Of a stretch of DNA of 64,000 nt, positions 33,983 through 42,875 are shown one piece after another (the first letter of the stretch is position 1; the number at the start of each line of letters is the position of its first letter). Origin of the DNA: Streptomyces viridochromogenes DSM 40736 (GTDB lineage Bacteria > Actinomycetota > Actinomycetes > Streptomycetales > Streptomycetaceae). Under the pieces are notes generated by a model that worked only from the letters and a program-made list of their open reading frames with translations, did not search any database and was not told where the DNA came from. The stretch is taken from NCBI RefSeq assembly GCF_000158955.1, contig NZ_GG657757.1:8432854-8496853 (forward strand), written 5' to 3'. Made by a program: the position numbers and the translations under genes.

Positions 33983-35104
33983 CTAGTCATTGTGGTCGTC
34001 CAGGAGCCTGTGGCGACGTTCCTGTTCGCGCTTGGAGTAGGCGGCTGCCCGGATCGCCTCGTCGCTCTCCAAGCCTGATCCCAGCGCGCCGCCCACGGTG
34101 GCGACCGAGGCGACGAACCAGGCCAGCGTCAAGTACTCCTCGGCGTGCAGCGGGGTTCGCGTCATGGAAGCGAACACTTGGTCGTTGAGGATGAACAGCG
34201 CCCACACCCAGTTGATGACCATCAAACCCACGTAGCAGACGAGCACCCCGATACCGACGGTCGCGACCGTCGAGGCGTTGTACAGCCGCGCCCTCTGCCT
34301 CGCCTCCGGCGAACTCTCTGCTGGTCGATGCCACAGCTCCGCGTCTATGATCAGCCAGCCGATCATGATCGCGACCGATCCGACCGTGGCGATCACGAGG
34401 CGTGGCGTGCTGAGGGACGTGGCCAGGTTCCAGACGGTGGAGTTCACGGTGGCGACTGCCCCCGTGGCGAGCGCGGCAGCCAGGGCTTTCTGCAAGCCCG
34501 GCACCAACCGCCACGGCCGGTTGGCGCGGACCATACCGGCGAGCACCCGCAGGTAACCGCGCGGCCCGCTGACGACGTACCGAAGATCGTCGGTCTCCTT
34601 CTCACCGGTTCGGCCCGGATGAACAGGCGCGAGACGATCGACGGAGGGCCCCGTAAGCGGCTGACTTCGCGGAGGTCCTTCAGCCCCGGTGGTGTGCGGA
34701 CCCGCCATGCCAAGCACGGCTTCTTCGACGGCCCGCCGGGCCCTCGTCTGCAGCCGCAGGCCTCCCAGTGAAGGAAGAGAGAGCAGCGCCAAGCCGTGTT
34801 CGTGATTCAGATCCACAGCGAGCCTGCGCCCGTGTGAGTGCAGCGGAAGGTCGGTGAGGGCCACGACGATGTCCCAGTTCTCCGCACTCCCGCGGTCCAG
34901 GATCCGGCGCATCAAGGTGGGCGGGTCCTCCGTCCCCGAGGTGAAGGGCTCACTGACCACCTTGACGTCGAACCGTCGCCCCTGGCCCGACTTGTCGGTG
35001 AGCCGATCAGGAAGTGTCCGGGCCATGCGCTGCGCGATCTCCGTCGGCGTGTCCGGATCCGCCAGGAGAGCCACGACCGTAACGCCCTGAGACGACTCCT
35101 GCAT
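33983..35104 (-). CDS. Uncharacterised membrane protein with soluble N-terminal domain
   Basis: 373 residues. The first 130 residues look like a soluble alpha/beta domain (VTVVALLADPDTPTEIAQRMA, NWDIVVALTDLPLHSHGRRLAVDLN), followed by four transmembrane helices (ALAAALATGAVATVNSTVW, LVIATVGSVAIMIGWLII, STVATVGIGVLVCYVGLMVI, LTLAWFVASVATVGGALGS) and a charged tail (YSKREQERRHRLLDDHND). The ATG at 35104 has GAGGAGGGG seven bases upstream. It is unrecognised by family but recurrent beside stress-island genes. Confidence 0.75.
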   Translation of the reverse strand: MQESSQGVTVVALLADPDTPTEIAQRMARTLPDRLTDKSGQGRRFDVKVVSEPFTSGTEDPPTLMRRILDRGSAENWDIVVALTDLPLHSHGRRLAVDLNHEHGLALLSLPSLGGLRLQTRARRAVEEAVLGMAGPHTTGAEGPPRSQPLTGPSVDRLAPVHPGRTGEKETDDLRYVVSGPRGYLRVLAGMVRANRPWRLVPGLQKALAAALATGAVATVNSTVWNLATSLSTPRLVIATVGSVAIMIGWLIIDAELWHRPAESSPEARQRARLYNASTVATVGIGVLVCYVGLMVINWVWALFILNDQVFASMTRTPLHAEEYLTLAWFVASVATVGGALGSGLESDEAIRAAAYSKREQERRHRLLDDHND

Positions 35105-35553
35105 GACCGGCCCCTCCTCGTCGGCTGCCCCGCCGATCCCAAGTGCCCACAGACGCCGCCGAGGTAACGTCCACCCCGCGTGACACGCCGCCCTCCGCCC
35201 GCAGGTGCGGGAGGTACGGCCGGATCTCGCGGGCATCACCCTGGCGCGCACCGCACGCCGCGCCACCGACCACCCCGCTTCGGTATCCGCCCGGGAGCCG
35301 GGGTCCGGCAAAGCGCCGCGCCAACCGGCCATGGCTGCTGCTCACCGGCCTCTCCCGAGCGCTCTCTGGCCTGCTGTCGGTCCGTACGCCCGTCCGACGA
35401 CCCGGGCAGTCGGACGCATGGGCCTGGGAGGGCAAAACCGGGAGGCTAATTGGACCCGGCATACGCATGCGTTCGCGCGCCCCCGTCGGCCAGGCTGACT
35501 GGGAAGCCCAGGGGCCGGGAGTCAGCCGGCTCCCGTAGCCGGAGGTTGCCGTC
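35105..35553. other. Divergent intergenic region
   Basis: 449 bases between the reverse membrane protein and the forward DUF1931 gene. No credible gene. It holds the palindromes ACGCATGCGT (35463-35472) and CTGGGAAGCCCAG (35499-35511), which may be regulatory sites for the DUF1931 gene. Confidence 0.45.
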
Positions 35554-36003
35554 ATGACCGTGATGTCCATCGCCAGATTCGAGAGGTTCTTTCGCGCGGC
35601 CGCAGGACTGAACGTCGACAAGAACGATCTCAAGCGCTACAGCGACTTCGTCGACGCCAAGCTCTACGATCTGCTGACCGTCGCCCAGGCCACTGCCAAG
35701 GCCAACGGGCGCGACATCATCCGGACCTGTGACCTACCGATCACGAAAGGCCTGCAGGAGAGCATTCACCGCTTCCGGAAGATCGACCAGGAAGTAGAGC
35801 TCAAGCCGATCCTGGAACAGCTTGCCACCCATCCCGCTCTGGACCGCACGCCCGATGAGGAGACCGAGGCGGCCTATCCGGACATCGTCGGCGGACTCAG
35901 CCTGGCCCTCGCCCAGAGCTTCAAGATCCTCCACCCCGATCTGAAGAACCCCCAGACCCAGCACTGGGACGAGGCTCGAGCCGTCTTCGACCTCCTGCTG
36001 TGA
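35554..36003 (+). CDS. DUF1931-family histone-fold protein
   Basis: 149 residues, all helical, with two consecutive histone-fold-like repeats: the first from FERFFRAAAGLNVDKNDLKRYSDFVDAKLYDLL to DIIRTCDLPIT, the second from LEQLATHPALDR onward. This pattern matches DUF1931, whose structures (for example from Aquifex) show a pseudodimer of histone folds. The ATG has CCGGAGG eight bases upstream. DNA binding is possible but not shown. It lies among stress genes, which fits a nucleoid or dormancy role. Confidence 0.85.
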   Translation: MTVMSIARFERFFRAAAGLNVDKNDLKRYSDFVDAKLYDLLTVAQATAKANGRDIIRTCDLPITKGLQESIHRFRKIDQEVELKPILEQLATHPALDRTPDEETEAAYPDIVGGLSLALAQSFKILHPDLKNPQTQHWDEARAVFDLLL

Positions 36004-36053
36004 GTGGCCACCGCAGATTGTGACGGCTCGTCCTCGAAGGGATCCTCGAAGGC

Positions 36054-37247
36054 ATGGACAGGAACGTGTCCGTCGGGTCCGGGGAGCGGCTGCTGGATGA
36101 AATGGTGAGGGCCGCCCAGCTGGCATCACCTGCGGAACTGCCCATGGTCCTGAACCGGTATACCGAGGCCGTGGGCCTGGGCAGGGCCGTCATCTATCTG
36201 GTCGACATCCAGCAAAGACTGCTGGTGCCGCTTGTCGAGGACGAGCCGGAACTGGATCTCGACACTTCGCTTGCCGGATGGGCCTACCGCACCGGCTCTC
36301 TCCGAGTGGAAGAAGTCCCCTCCGGGGGGCTCAACCTATGGCTGCCCCTGGCCGACGGAGCGGAGCGGCTGGGCGTCGTCGAACTGAACATGAGCACCCT
36401 GGACGGGCTCAAGCTACGGCGCTGTCGAACGGCGGCGCTACTCCTCGCACTGATCGTCACATCCAAGCGCACCTCCAGCGACACCATCGCGCAGCGCATG
36501 CGTACCAGGCCGATGCGCCTGCCCACGGAGATGGTGAGAGCTTTTCTCCCTCCCCGGTCGATCGGCACCGGGCGGGTCGTGTCGACGGCAGTTCTGGAGC
36601 CTGCGTACGAACTGGGTGGCGATGCTTTCGACCATGCGTTCACCGAGGACGTTCTGCACGCCGCAGTCCTTGACGGCATGGGGCACGATCTGGCGTCCGG
36701 ACTTGCCACCTCTGTCGCCATGGCAGGCTGCCGTAACGCTCGGCGCAGCGGGGCAGACCTGAACGAACTCGTGGGCACCATGGACGATGCGTTGGCGAAG
36801 TGGCTTCCGGATCAATTCTGCACGGGTGTCTTCACCCAGGTGCACATGCCCACCGGTGTGCTGCGCTGGTGCAACTGCGGCCACCCGCCTCCGTTGCTCA
36901 TCCGTCGCCACCGCCTGCTCCACAAGGCCTTGGAGCGGCCGCCTGAGCCTCCTTTGGGTCTGCCCGCCAGTCTCACCGGGACCGCCCGTCAGGTGCACGA
37001 CGTCAGCCTCGAACCCGGTGACCGAATACTGCTTTACTCGGACGGCGTCGTGGAATCACGCGACGAGGCAGGCGAAGAGTTCGGCCTGGAGCGCTTCACC
37101 GACTACATCATCCGGTCGACCGCGGCAGGGCAGAGCGCCCCGGAAGTGTTGCGCCTGCTCATCCATGCCATCCTCGAGCATCAGCACGACGAACTCAGCG
37201 ACGACGCCACGATCTTGCTGTTCGAGTGGCAGCCCTCTGATCCGTGA
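36054..37247 (+). CDS. PP2C-type SpoIIE-family phosphatase with GAF-like sensor
   Basis: 397 residues. Residues 1-140 resemble a GAF sensor (LPMVLNRYTEAVGLGRAVIYLVDI). Residues 165-395 are a SpoIIE/PP2C phosphatase: AYELGGDAFDHAFTED, LDGMGHDLASGLATSVA, CNCGHPPPLLI, LLYSDGVVESRD and SDDATILLFEW, which supply the metal-binding Asp residues. In Streptomyces such enzymes usually dephosphorylate anti-anti-sigma factors, linking a stress signal to SigB-like sigma factors. It ends at a shared terminator facing the DUF2267 gene. Confidence 0.92.
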   Translation: MDRNVSVGSGERLLDEMVRAAQLASPAELPMVLNRYTEAVGLGRAVIYLVDIQQRLLVPLVEDEPELDLDTSLAGWAYRTGSLRVEEVPSGGLNLWLPLADGAERLGVVELNMSTLDGLKLRRCRTAALLLALIVTSKRTSSDTIAQRMRTRPMRLPTEMVRAFLPPRSIGTGRVVSTAVLEPAYELGGDAFDHAFTEDVLHAAVLDGMGHDLASGLATSVAMAGCRNARRSGADLNELVGTMDDALAKWLPDQFCTGVFTQVHMPTGVLRWCNCGHPPPLLIRRHRLLHKALERPPEPPLGLPASLTGTARQVHDVSLEPGDRILLYSDGVVESRDEAGEEFGLERFTDYIIRSTAAGQSAPEVLRLLIHAILEHQHDELSDDATILLFEWQPSDP

Positions 37248-37270
37248 CCCCTCCTCCACCGGGGTCACGG
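37242..37270. terminator. Bidirectional terminator
   Basis: CCGTGACCCC (37242-37251) pairs perfectly with GGGGTCACGG (37261-37270) around a 9-base loop, overlapping the stop codons of both converging genes. Confidence 0.8.
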
Positions 37271-37693
37271 CAGGAGCGCGGCGAACGAGTTCGGCACCCG
37301 GGATTTGAGGTGCTGCCATTCGCCGGCGCTCACATGGCGCTCCAGAGTTTTCAGTACGGTGCGCACCAGCTTCTCGCTGCCGCCCTCGACCGCATAGGGG
37401 AATTCGCTCCGGACCCGTGCGAGGAACTCCTCGTTGCTCATCTTTACGGGCGTTTCGGCCGGTTTCCAGCCGTCGTAGTAGACGCCTCTGACGATGGTCG
37501 GCAGTTGGGCGCCGAACTGTACGGCCGTCTCGACGGGGAGACGATCCCGAAGCGGGTGCAGCACGGCCCGCAGTGCCGCGTACGACTGCTTACGCCGTTC
37601 CTTGGGCCACCCGAAAGCCTCCTCGACGTCTTTGAGGAGCCGATTGGCCTTGTCCACCATGGTGTCGAACGAGGAGAAACCTGTATCAACCAT
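37265..37693 (-). CDS. DUF2267 protein
   Basis: 142 residues, helical. DUF2267 features are the N-terminal ALRAVLHPLRDRLPVETAVQFGAQLPTIVRGVYYDGW and the SNEEFLARVRSEFP repeat. Members occur in tandem in actinomycete stress islands; biochemical function unknown. AAAGGAC lies before the ATG. A related gene follows at 37729. Confidence 0.85.
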   Translation of the reverse strand: MVDTGFSSFDTMVDKANRLLKDVEEAFGWPKERRKQSYAALRAVLHPLRDRLPVETAVQFGAQLPTIVRGVYYDGWKPAETPVKMSNEEFLARVRSEFPYAVEGGSEKLVRTVLKTLERHVSAGEWQHLKSRVPNSFAALLP

Positions 37694-37728
37694 GTGCGTG
37701 GTCCTTTCGTTCCGGGCGTCTCAAGGGC

Positions 37729-38121
37729 TCAGTCCGCGAGGTCGGCCTTGCCGAACAGGACCGCGTAACTGGAGGGGAGTTGACTGATGATCTGATTCAG
37801 TTCCCCACCGGTGACAGCGTCGGCAACGGTGGTCAGGACCGCGCTGGCGTCCCACTGCGCCGTCCGCGGCCGGGCATGGGTGCGCTCGGCGACCCGGCGG
37901 TAGAACTCTTCGATCCCGAAGCTCTGTGCCTGCTGCGGCGTGGCATGGTCCAGAACCTGTCCCAGCGGGCCGGGCAGCTGGGATGCGAGGTCCTTGACCT
38001 CTCCCGGGCTGATCCGTTGGGCCACCACTTCCAGCACGGCGTTGGTGACGTCCGCGGCTTCGGCCTGGTCCTTGTATTCGCCTCGCTCGCGTACTTGGGC
38101 GAGGAATCCGTCGTATTTCAT
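37729..38121 (-). CDS. DUF2267 protein
   Basis: 130 residues. Two helical repeats (FLAQVRERGEYKDQAEAADVTNAVLEVVAQRIS and RTAQWDASAVLTTVADAVTGGELNQIISQLPSSYAVLFG) give the DUF2267 architecture. GAAGGAGGCAGCG precedes the ATG. Together with the copy at 37265 it forms a tandem pair downstream of the MFS gene in the same direction. Confidence 0.87.
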   Translation of the reverse strand: MKYDGFLAQVRERGEYKDQAEAADVTNAVLEVVAQRISPGEVKDLASQLPGPLGQVLDHATPQQAQSFGIEEFYRRVAERTHARPRTAQWDASAVLTTVADAVTGGELNQIISQLPSSYAVLFGKADLAD

Positions 38122-38142
38122 CGCTGCCTCCTTCTGCCTCGG

Positions 38143-40074
38143 TCACCGCCGGTCATGGGGGCCGTCCGGTGCGCTGCCGGGCCGGCCTCGTCCGTCCGGC
38201 GGCGCGTAGCTGCCGTTGGCAAGGCTCCTGGCCCTGGACTCCCGCTCGGACTCACGCAGGGCACGGCCGAAGCGTCCGGGGCCCCAGGAACGGCCGTCCA
38301 CGGCCTCTTCGAGTCGGTCAAGGCTCGTCGGGCCGGTTTCTCGGAGCGCGTGGGTGATCTGTTCGATCTCGTCGTCGAGGCGTTGTTCGGCCATGGCGGA
38401 CGTACGGCTTGCCGTGCCCGCGGTGCCGGCCATCCCCGGCGAGTACATCCTGCTGCCCGGTCCGGTGCCCGGGCGGTAGCGGCGGGCTCCGGTGCGCTCC
38501 CGCTCCCGGCGGCGGGCGGTGCGCTCGGCGATCCGCTGTTCCCGCTCGTCCGCGGCCCGCCGGACGTGTGCGGGACGGAGGCGGTCTCGTGCGTCCTGCG
38601 GCGCGGGCTCGTTGCGCCAGGCCGCCTCGGCTTCCTCAGCGGTGAGCGGCCGGGCGATGTTCTCCAGGGACTGTTGTTCGGCCCGGACACCGAAGAAGAC
38701 CTCGGCCAGCCCGCCCAGCGCCATGGCTGCCGCTCCGACCAGGAAGCCGATGGCCACCAGGTCCGCATCGCCACTGTGAATCAAGTGGCCGAACAACAGC
38801 GGGCCGGTGATTCCGCCCACGGCCGTGCCGATCGCGAAGAACAGCGAGATGGACAGGGCTCGGGTCTCCATGGGGAAGACCTCACTCACCGTCAGGTAGG
38901 CCGAGCTCGCTCCCGCCGATGCCACGAAGAAGGTCAGAGAGACCAGCAGGAAGAACCCCCACGTCGTCAGGGCGCCGTTGGCCAGCAGGACGGCGAGGAC
39001 GACTGCCACGGCTGCCGAGCCGAAGTAGGTGCCCGCGATCATCGGCTTTCTGCCTACGGTGTCGAACAGCCGGCCGAGAAGGAGCGGTCCGAGGAAGTTG
39101 GCGATGGCGAAGAGGGCCAGGAAGTAGGGGATCGAACCGGAGCCGATGTCGAAGAAGCCGTTCAGAATCGTGCCCAGGTCGAAGACGATCGCGTTGTACA
39201 GGAACGCCTGTCCGACGAAGAGCGCCAGACCGAGAAGGGCGCGACGCGGGTACCGCCGCAGAGCCGTGCCGGCGATCTCCCTGAACGGGATGACGTCGCG
39301 CTGCCGTACGGTGACCGCCTCGCCCGGTTCCGGCAGCTCCCGGCCGGTCTCCCGGCTCACCTCGGCCTCGATCCGGTCGACGATGCGTTCAGCCTCGTCT
39401 TCATGCCCGTGAATGAACAGCCAGCGCGGACTCTCCGGCACATGGCGGCGTACCAGCATGATGCCGAGGCCCAGGATGCCGCCCAGGCCGAAGGCCAGCC
39501 GCCAGCCGAGGTCGGCTGCCAGCAGACTCTCGTTGAGAAGCAGCACGGCGACCAGGCTGCCGAGCGCCGCACCGACCCAGTAGCTGCCGTTGATGGCCAG
39601 ATCCACCTGCCCGCGGTTGCGGGCGGGAATCAGCTCGTCGATGGCCGAGTTGATCGCGGCGTACTCTCCGCCGATGCCCATACCGGTGATGAATCGGGCG
39701 AGGTAGAGGTACCAGGCGTCGTGGGCGAACGCGGTCGCGACGGTGGCGAGGATGTAGATGCCGAGCGTGACCATGAACAGCTTCTTGCGCCCGTAGCGGT
39801 CGGTGAGCCTCCCGAACAGGAGAGCGCCCGCGCATGCGCCTGCCACGTAGATGGCGGCGGCAGTGCCTATGTCGGCGCTGGTCAGGTTGATGCCACTGCC
39901 CGGCTCGGTCATACGGGCGGCAACCGCCCCGACGATCGTCACCTCGAGTCCGTCCAGGATCCAGACGGTTCCCAGACCGATGACGATCCGCCAGTGGAAT
40001 CGGGACCACGGCAGCCGGTCAAGCCGGGCGGGGACCTTGGTGGTGACGACACCGAGCTCGGTGGTGGTGGTCAT
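38143..40074 (-). CDS. MFS transporter with long Arg-rich cytoplasmic tail
   Basis: 643 residues. The sugar-porter-like motif GRLTDRYGRKKLFMVTLG and GGEYAAINSAIDELIPARNRGQVD mark an MFS of the MHS/sugar-transporter superfamily, with 12 helices to about residue 455. After LEVFFGVRAEQQSLENIARPL the protein continues with about 180 residues very rich in Arg and Glu. That tail has no known domain and is unusual for MFS carriers; it may tether other proteins or nucleic acid. Confidence 0.88.
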   Translation of the reverse strand: MTTTTELGVVTTKVPARLDRLPWSRFHWRIVIGLGTVWILDGLEVTIVGAVAARMTEPGSGINLTSADIGTAAAIYVAGACAGALLFGRLTDRYGRKKLFMVTLGIYILATVATAFAHDAWYLYLARFITGMGIGGEYAAINSAIDELIPARNRGQVDLAINGSYWVGAALGSLVAVLLLNESLLAADLGWRLAFGLGGILGLGIMLVRRHVPESPRWLFIHGHEDEAERIVDRIEAEVSRETGRELPEPGEAVTVRQRDVIPFREIAGTALRRYPRRALLGLALFVGQAFLYNAIVFDLGTILNGFFDIGSGSIPYFLALFAIANFLGPLLLGRLFDTVGRKPMIAGTYFGSAAVAVVLAVLLANGALTTWGFFLLVSLTFFVASAGASSAYLTVSEVFPMETRALSISLFFAIGTAVGGITGPLLFGHLIHSGDADLVAIGFLVGAAAMALGGLAEVFFGVRAEQQSLENIARPLTAEEAEAAWRNEPAPQDARDRLRPAHVRRAADEREQRIAERTARRRERERTGARRYRPGTGPGSRMYSPGMAGTAGTASRTSAMAEQRLDDEIEQITHALRETGPTSLDRLEEAVDGRSWGPGRFGRALRESERESRARSLANGSYAPPDGRGRPGSAPDGPHDRR

Positions 40075-40155
40075 GCCATGCCTCCTCGTTCAGGGCCATG
40101 GGCTGTTGCATGCCCGGGGCGACAGAACAGGCCGGAATGAGGCGGTCCGCATAGG

Positions 40156-40446
40156 GTGTCTTCTGTGCTGCGCTGCCACCTACTGGGACACCGTTTTCGC
40201 TTTCTTCATGAGGGCGACACCATGCTTTGGCACTGCGCGCGTGGGTGCGGAGCGGAGGGAAGCAAGCGATATCCCACGGCCCAGGACGCGGAGCGTTACG
40301 CACGGGCATTCGACCGCGAGGACCAGGCGGACATGGGCCGGCGAGCACCGCTGGGTCTGCTCCCGCTTCGGCTGCTGCGCGCCTGGCGCCTGCGGCGCCG
40401 AAGGGAAGCCGGTGGCGACCCACATGCCGAGTCTCCGCCGCGGTGA
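40156..40446 (+). CDS. Small Cys/His protein of stress islands
   Basis: 96 residues. The centre reads MLWHCARGCGAEGSKRYPTAQDAERYARAFDREDQADMGRR, a CxxxC pattern with His that may bind a metal; the N-terminal LRCHLLGHRFRF adds another Cys and His. Similar small proteins accompany ADH, acetate kinase and USP genes in other actinomycetes. The GTG at 40156 lacks a ribosome site. An alternative GTG at 40165 is seven bases after TAGGGT and would be leaderless. Confidence 0.6.
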   Translation: MSSVLRCHLLGHRFRFLHEGDTMLWHCARGCGAEGSKRYPTAQDAERYARAFDREDQADMGRRAPLGLLPLRLLRAWRLRRRREAGGDPHAESPPR

Positions 40447-40506
40447 GCGCTCGTCCTACGGGACGCATTCATGAGTCACCCCGGATGTCGACCCTCGCCG
40501 GCCCGG

Positions 40507-40538
40507 CCGCGGTGCCGGACGGGTGTCCGGAACCGCGG
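40507..40538. terminator. Bidirectional terminator
   Basis: CCGCGGT and CCGGAC (40507-40520) pair with GTCCGG and ACCGCGG (40525-40538) around a GGGT loop, with one G/A mismatch. It lies between the small forward protein and the converging Hsp20 gene. Confidence 0.75.
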
Positions 40539-40548
40539 CGTCCGCGTC

Positions 40549-41046
40549 TCAGCCGCTGCTCCCGGTGCTTTCACTCGTCTCGCTGATCTCGACGTGCCGG
40601 GGCTTCGCCACCTCGGCCTTGGGGACGGTGATGGTGAGCACCCCGTCCGACATCTGCGCACTGATCTTTTCGGTGTCGACCTCTCCGGGCAGCCGCAGCC
40701 GGTACTCGAAGGCTCCGGTGCGGCGGGTGCTCCGGCGCAGGACGCCTTTGCGTTCCCTCTCCTTGATCTCTCCGGTGACCACCAGCTCCTGGCCGTTCGC
40801 TTCGACGTCGATGTCCTTGCTTTTTACGCCGGGGAGCTCGATCTCGACGTGGAAGGCGTCGTCGGACTCCGTGACATCCGCCAGAGGTGTCCACGCCACT
40901 GCGGTCGCCGGGCCTCCCACCGTGGATTCGATCAGCCCGCTCATCTCGCTGAGCAGCTGGTCGAACTCCGTCAGCGGATTGCGTGCCCAGCCGACCGGCC
41001 TGGCCTGCATTGCGGCACCTCGGTGGTGCCGGACGGGCGTGGTCAT
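40549..41046 (-). CDS. Hsp20/alpha-crystallin small heat-shock protein
   Basis: 165 residues. The alpha-crystallin domain spans roughly residues 55-150: DVTESDDAFHVEIELPGVKSKDIDVEANGQELVVTGE, then RRTGAFEYRLRLPGEVDTEKISAQMSDGVLTITVPKA with the conserved A/GVLT. It is an ATP-independent holdase. The ATG at 41046 is eight bases after AAGGAGG; the ATG two codons upstream is too close to that site. Downstream end of the chaperone/redox gene block. Confidence 0.93.
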   Translation of the reverse strand: MTTPVRHHRGAAMQARPVGWARNPLTEFDQLLSEMSGLIESTVGGPATAVAWTPLADVTESDDAFHVEIELPGVKSKDIDVEANGQELVVTGEIKERERKGVLRRSTRRTGAFEYRLRLPGEVDTEKISAQMSDGVLTITVPKAEVAKPRHVEISETSESTGSSG

Positions 41047-41093
41047 TCCCATCGCCTCCTTCTCCTTCTCGTGATCTCGTCGCCCGCTGGGTG

Positions 41094-42875
41094 TCATGCG
41101 AGCCAAGCGGACTCCTTCGGTCGGGTGTGCGGGGCGCTGTCACTGCCGCCGGGCGCGGCCGAGTGGTTCAGGGAGCGGTGCACGAAGTGGATGCTCATCG
41201 CGCCTTCGCCGACCGCGGAGGCCACGCGTTTCACGGAGCCGCTGCGGACGTCGCCGGCGGCGAAGACGCCAGGCAGGCTGGTTTCCAGCGTCAGGCAGTC
41301 GCGGCCCTGGCTCTGCCACAGTCCGGGAACGGAGCAGGCCTGCGCCTCCGCGCCGGTGAGCACGAAGCCGCGCGCGTCGAGGGCGAGGGCGCCGGACAGC
41401 CACCCGGTGTGGGGGTCGGCGCCGGTGAAGACGAACAGGGCCCGCACCGCGAGCTGCCGATGCTCGCCCGTCCGGTGGTCGACCACGGTGACCGCCTCCA
41501 GCACCTTGTCGCCGAGTGCCTCGGTCATCTCGGTGTGCAGCAGCACGCGCACCCGAGGGTGGCGCTCGACCTGATCGATCAGGTAGCGGGACATGTGTGC
41601 CTCGAGGCTCGGCCCACGGACGAGCAGATACACCTGCGGCGCGTACCCGGCCAGGAAGAGTACGGCCTGACCCGCGGAGTTGCCGCCGCCGACGACGGCC
41701 ACCGGGTCGGTGCGGCACTGCTGGGCTTCGTAGACGGTCGCCGAGTAGTGGACGCTCGTTCCCTCCAGGCGTTCGATGCCGGGCACATGGAGGCGGCGGT
41801 AGCGGGCGCCGGTGGCCAGGACGACGCTGCGGGCGGTGATCTCGCTGCCGTCGGCGAACCCGACGGCGTAGTGGCCGTCCCGCGGTTCGAGGCGGGCCGC
41901 CTCCGCCGGGACGCTGATCCGGGCGCCGAACTTGTCGGCCTGGAGCACGGCGCGGTCGGTGAGTTCGGCGCCGGAGATGCCGGAGGGGAAGCCGAGCAGA
42001 TTCTCGATGCGGGACGACGTCCCGGCCTGACCGCCGGTGGCCATCGCCTCGACCAGGGTCGTACCGAGACCCTCCGAGGCGGCGTTCACCGCGGCGGCGA
42101 GACCGGCGGGTCCGGAGCCGACGATCAGGAGATCGCCGTGATGGTTTCCCGCAGGCAGCGAGGGCAGGCCTATGAGCCGGGCCAGTTCCGCGTTGCTGGG
42201 GTTGCGCAACAGAGTGGTGTCCCGCCAGATGACGATCGGTGTCTCTTCCGGGCCTACGCCGAAGCGGCGCAGCAGCTCCTCGGCCTCCTCGTCCGTCTCC
42301 AGATCGATCCAGCGGTACGGCAGCCGGTTGCGGGCGGCGAACTCACGCAGCCGCCGGGTGTCGGGCGAATAGCGCGAGCCGACGATGCGGAAACCGGCGC
42401 CCTGCCCGACGAGCAAAGCACGGCGGCCGAGGCAGGCGCGCAGCACCAGATCGCCGAGGACGGAGTCCCGGGCCACCAGGTCACGCAGCTGATCCATGGA
42501 CACGGCGAGGACCTCACCGGGGTCCCTGATCACGGCGGTGTAGAAGGCCACCTGCCCGTTCAGGAGGCCGAGTTCGCCGATGAAGCGGCCGGGGCCGTGC
42601 ACACGCAGCAGACGTTCGTCGGGTGTTCCGTAGCCCTCGACGATGGCGACCGAGCCGCTGAGGACGACGTAGAACGTCTCGCACCGCTCCCCCTCCTGGA
42701 TCAGCACGTCGCCGGCGTCGACTGCGCGCCGCCGGCCACGCTGCGCCAGGCGGTCGATCTGGTCCTCCGGCAGGCGGGGATAGGCGCCGTAGATGTCGGC
42801 GGTCTCGAAGGGGACGCTCTCCTCCGTCTCGTCCGGCACCTGCGCTGCGCCTGGCCGCGTCTCGTCGCCGGGCAT
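41094..42875 (-). CDS. cNMP-binding-domain thioredoxin-reductase-like flavoprotein
   Basis: 593 residues. Residues 35-150 are a cyclic-nucleotide-binding domain (RRRAVDAGDVLIQEGERCETFYVVLSGSVAIVEG, GRFIGELGLLNGQVAFYTA). Residues 160-240 are glutaredoxin-like, and from about 265 a thioredoxin-reductase module begins (LIVGSGPAGLAAAVNAASEGL, GGQAGTSSRIENL, VVGGGNSAGQAVLFLA, GVFAAGDVR). The canonical CxxC of thioredoxin reductase is absent: the equivalent stretch reads SATVYEAQQCRTD with a single Cys. The ATG overlaps the UBP gene stop by one base. It may be a signal-gated NAD(P)H oxidoreductase rather than a classic Trx reductase. Confidence 0.85.
   Translation of the reverse strand: MPGDETRPGAAQVPDETEESVPFETADIYGAYPRLPEDQIDRLAQRGRRRAVDAGDVLIQEGERCETFYVVLSGSVAIVEGYGTPDERLLRVHGPGRFIGELGLLNGQVAFYTAVIRDPGEVLAVSMDQLRDLVARDSVLGDLVLRACLGRRALLVGQGAGFRIVGSRYSPDTRRLREFAARNRLPYRWIDLETDEEAEELLRRFGVGPEETPIVIWRDTTLLRNPSNAELARLIGLPSLPAGNHHGDLLIVGSGPAGLAAAVNAASEGLGTTLVEAMATGGQAGTSSRIENLLGFPSGISGAELTDRAVLQADKFGARISVPAEAARLEPRDGHYAVGFADGSEITARSVVLATGARYRRLHVPGIERLEGTSVHYSATVYEAQQCRTDPVAVVGGGNSAGQAVLFLAGYAPQVYLLVRGPSLEAHMSRYLIDQVERHPRVRVLLHTEMTEALGDKVLEAVTVVDHRTGEHRQLAVRALFVFTGADPHTGWLSGALALDARGFVLTGAEAQACSVPGLWQSQGRDCLTLETSLPGVFAAGDVRSGSVKRVASAVGEGAMSIHFVHRSLNHSAAPGGSDSAPHTRPKESAWLA

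Noticed and set aside
35463..35472. Integrase attachment site at the ACGCATGCGT palindrome
   Set aside because: No integrase, tRNA or second copy is present.
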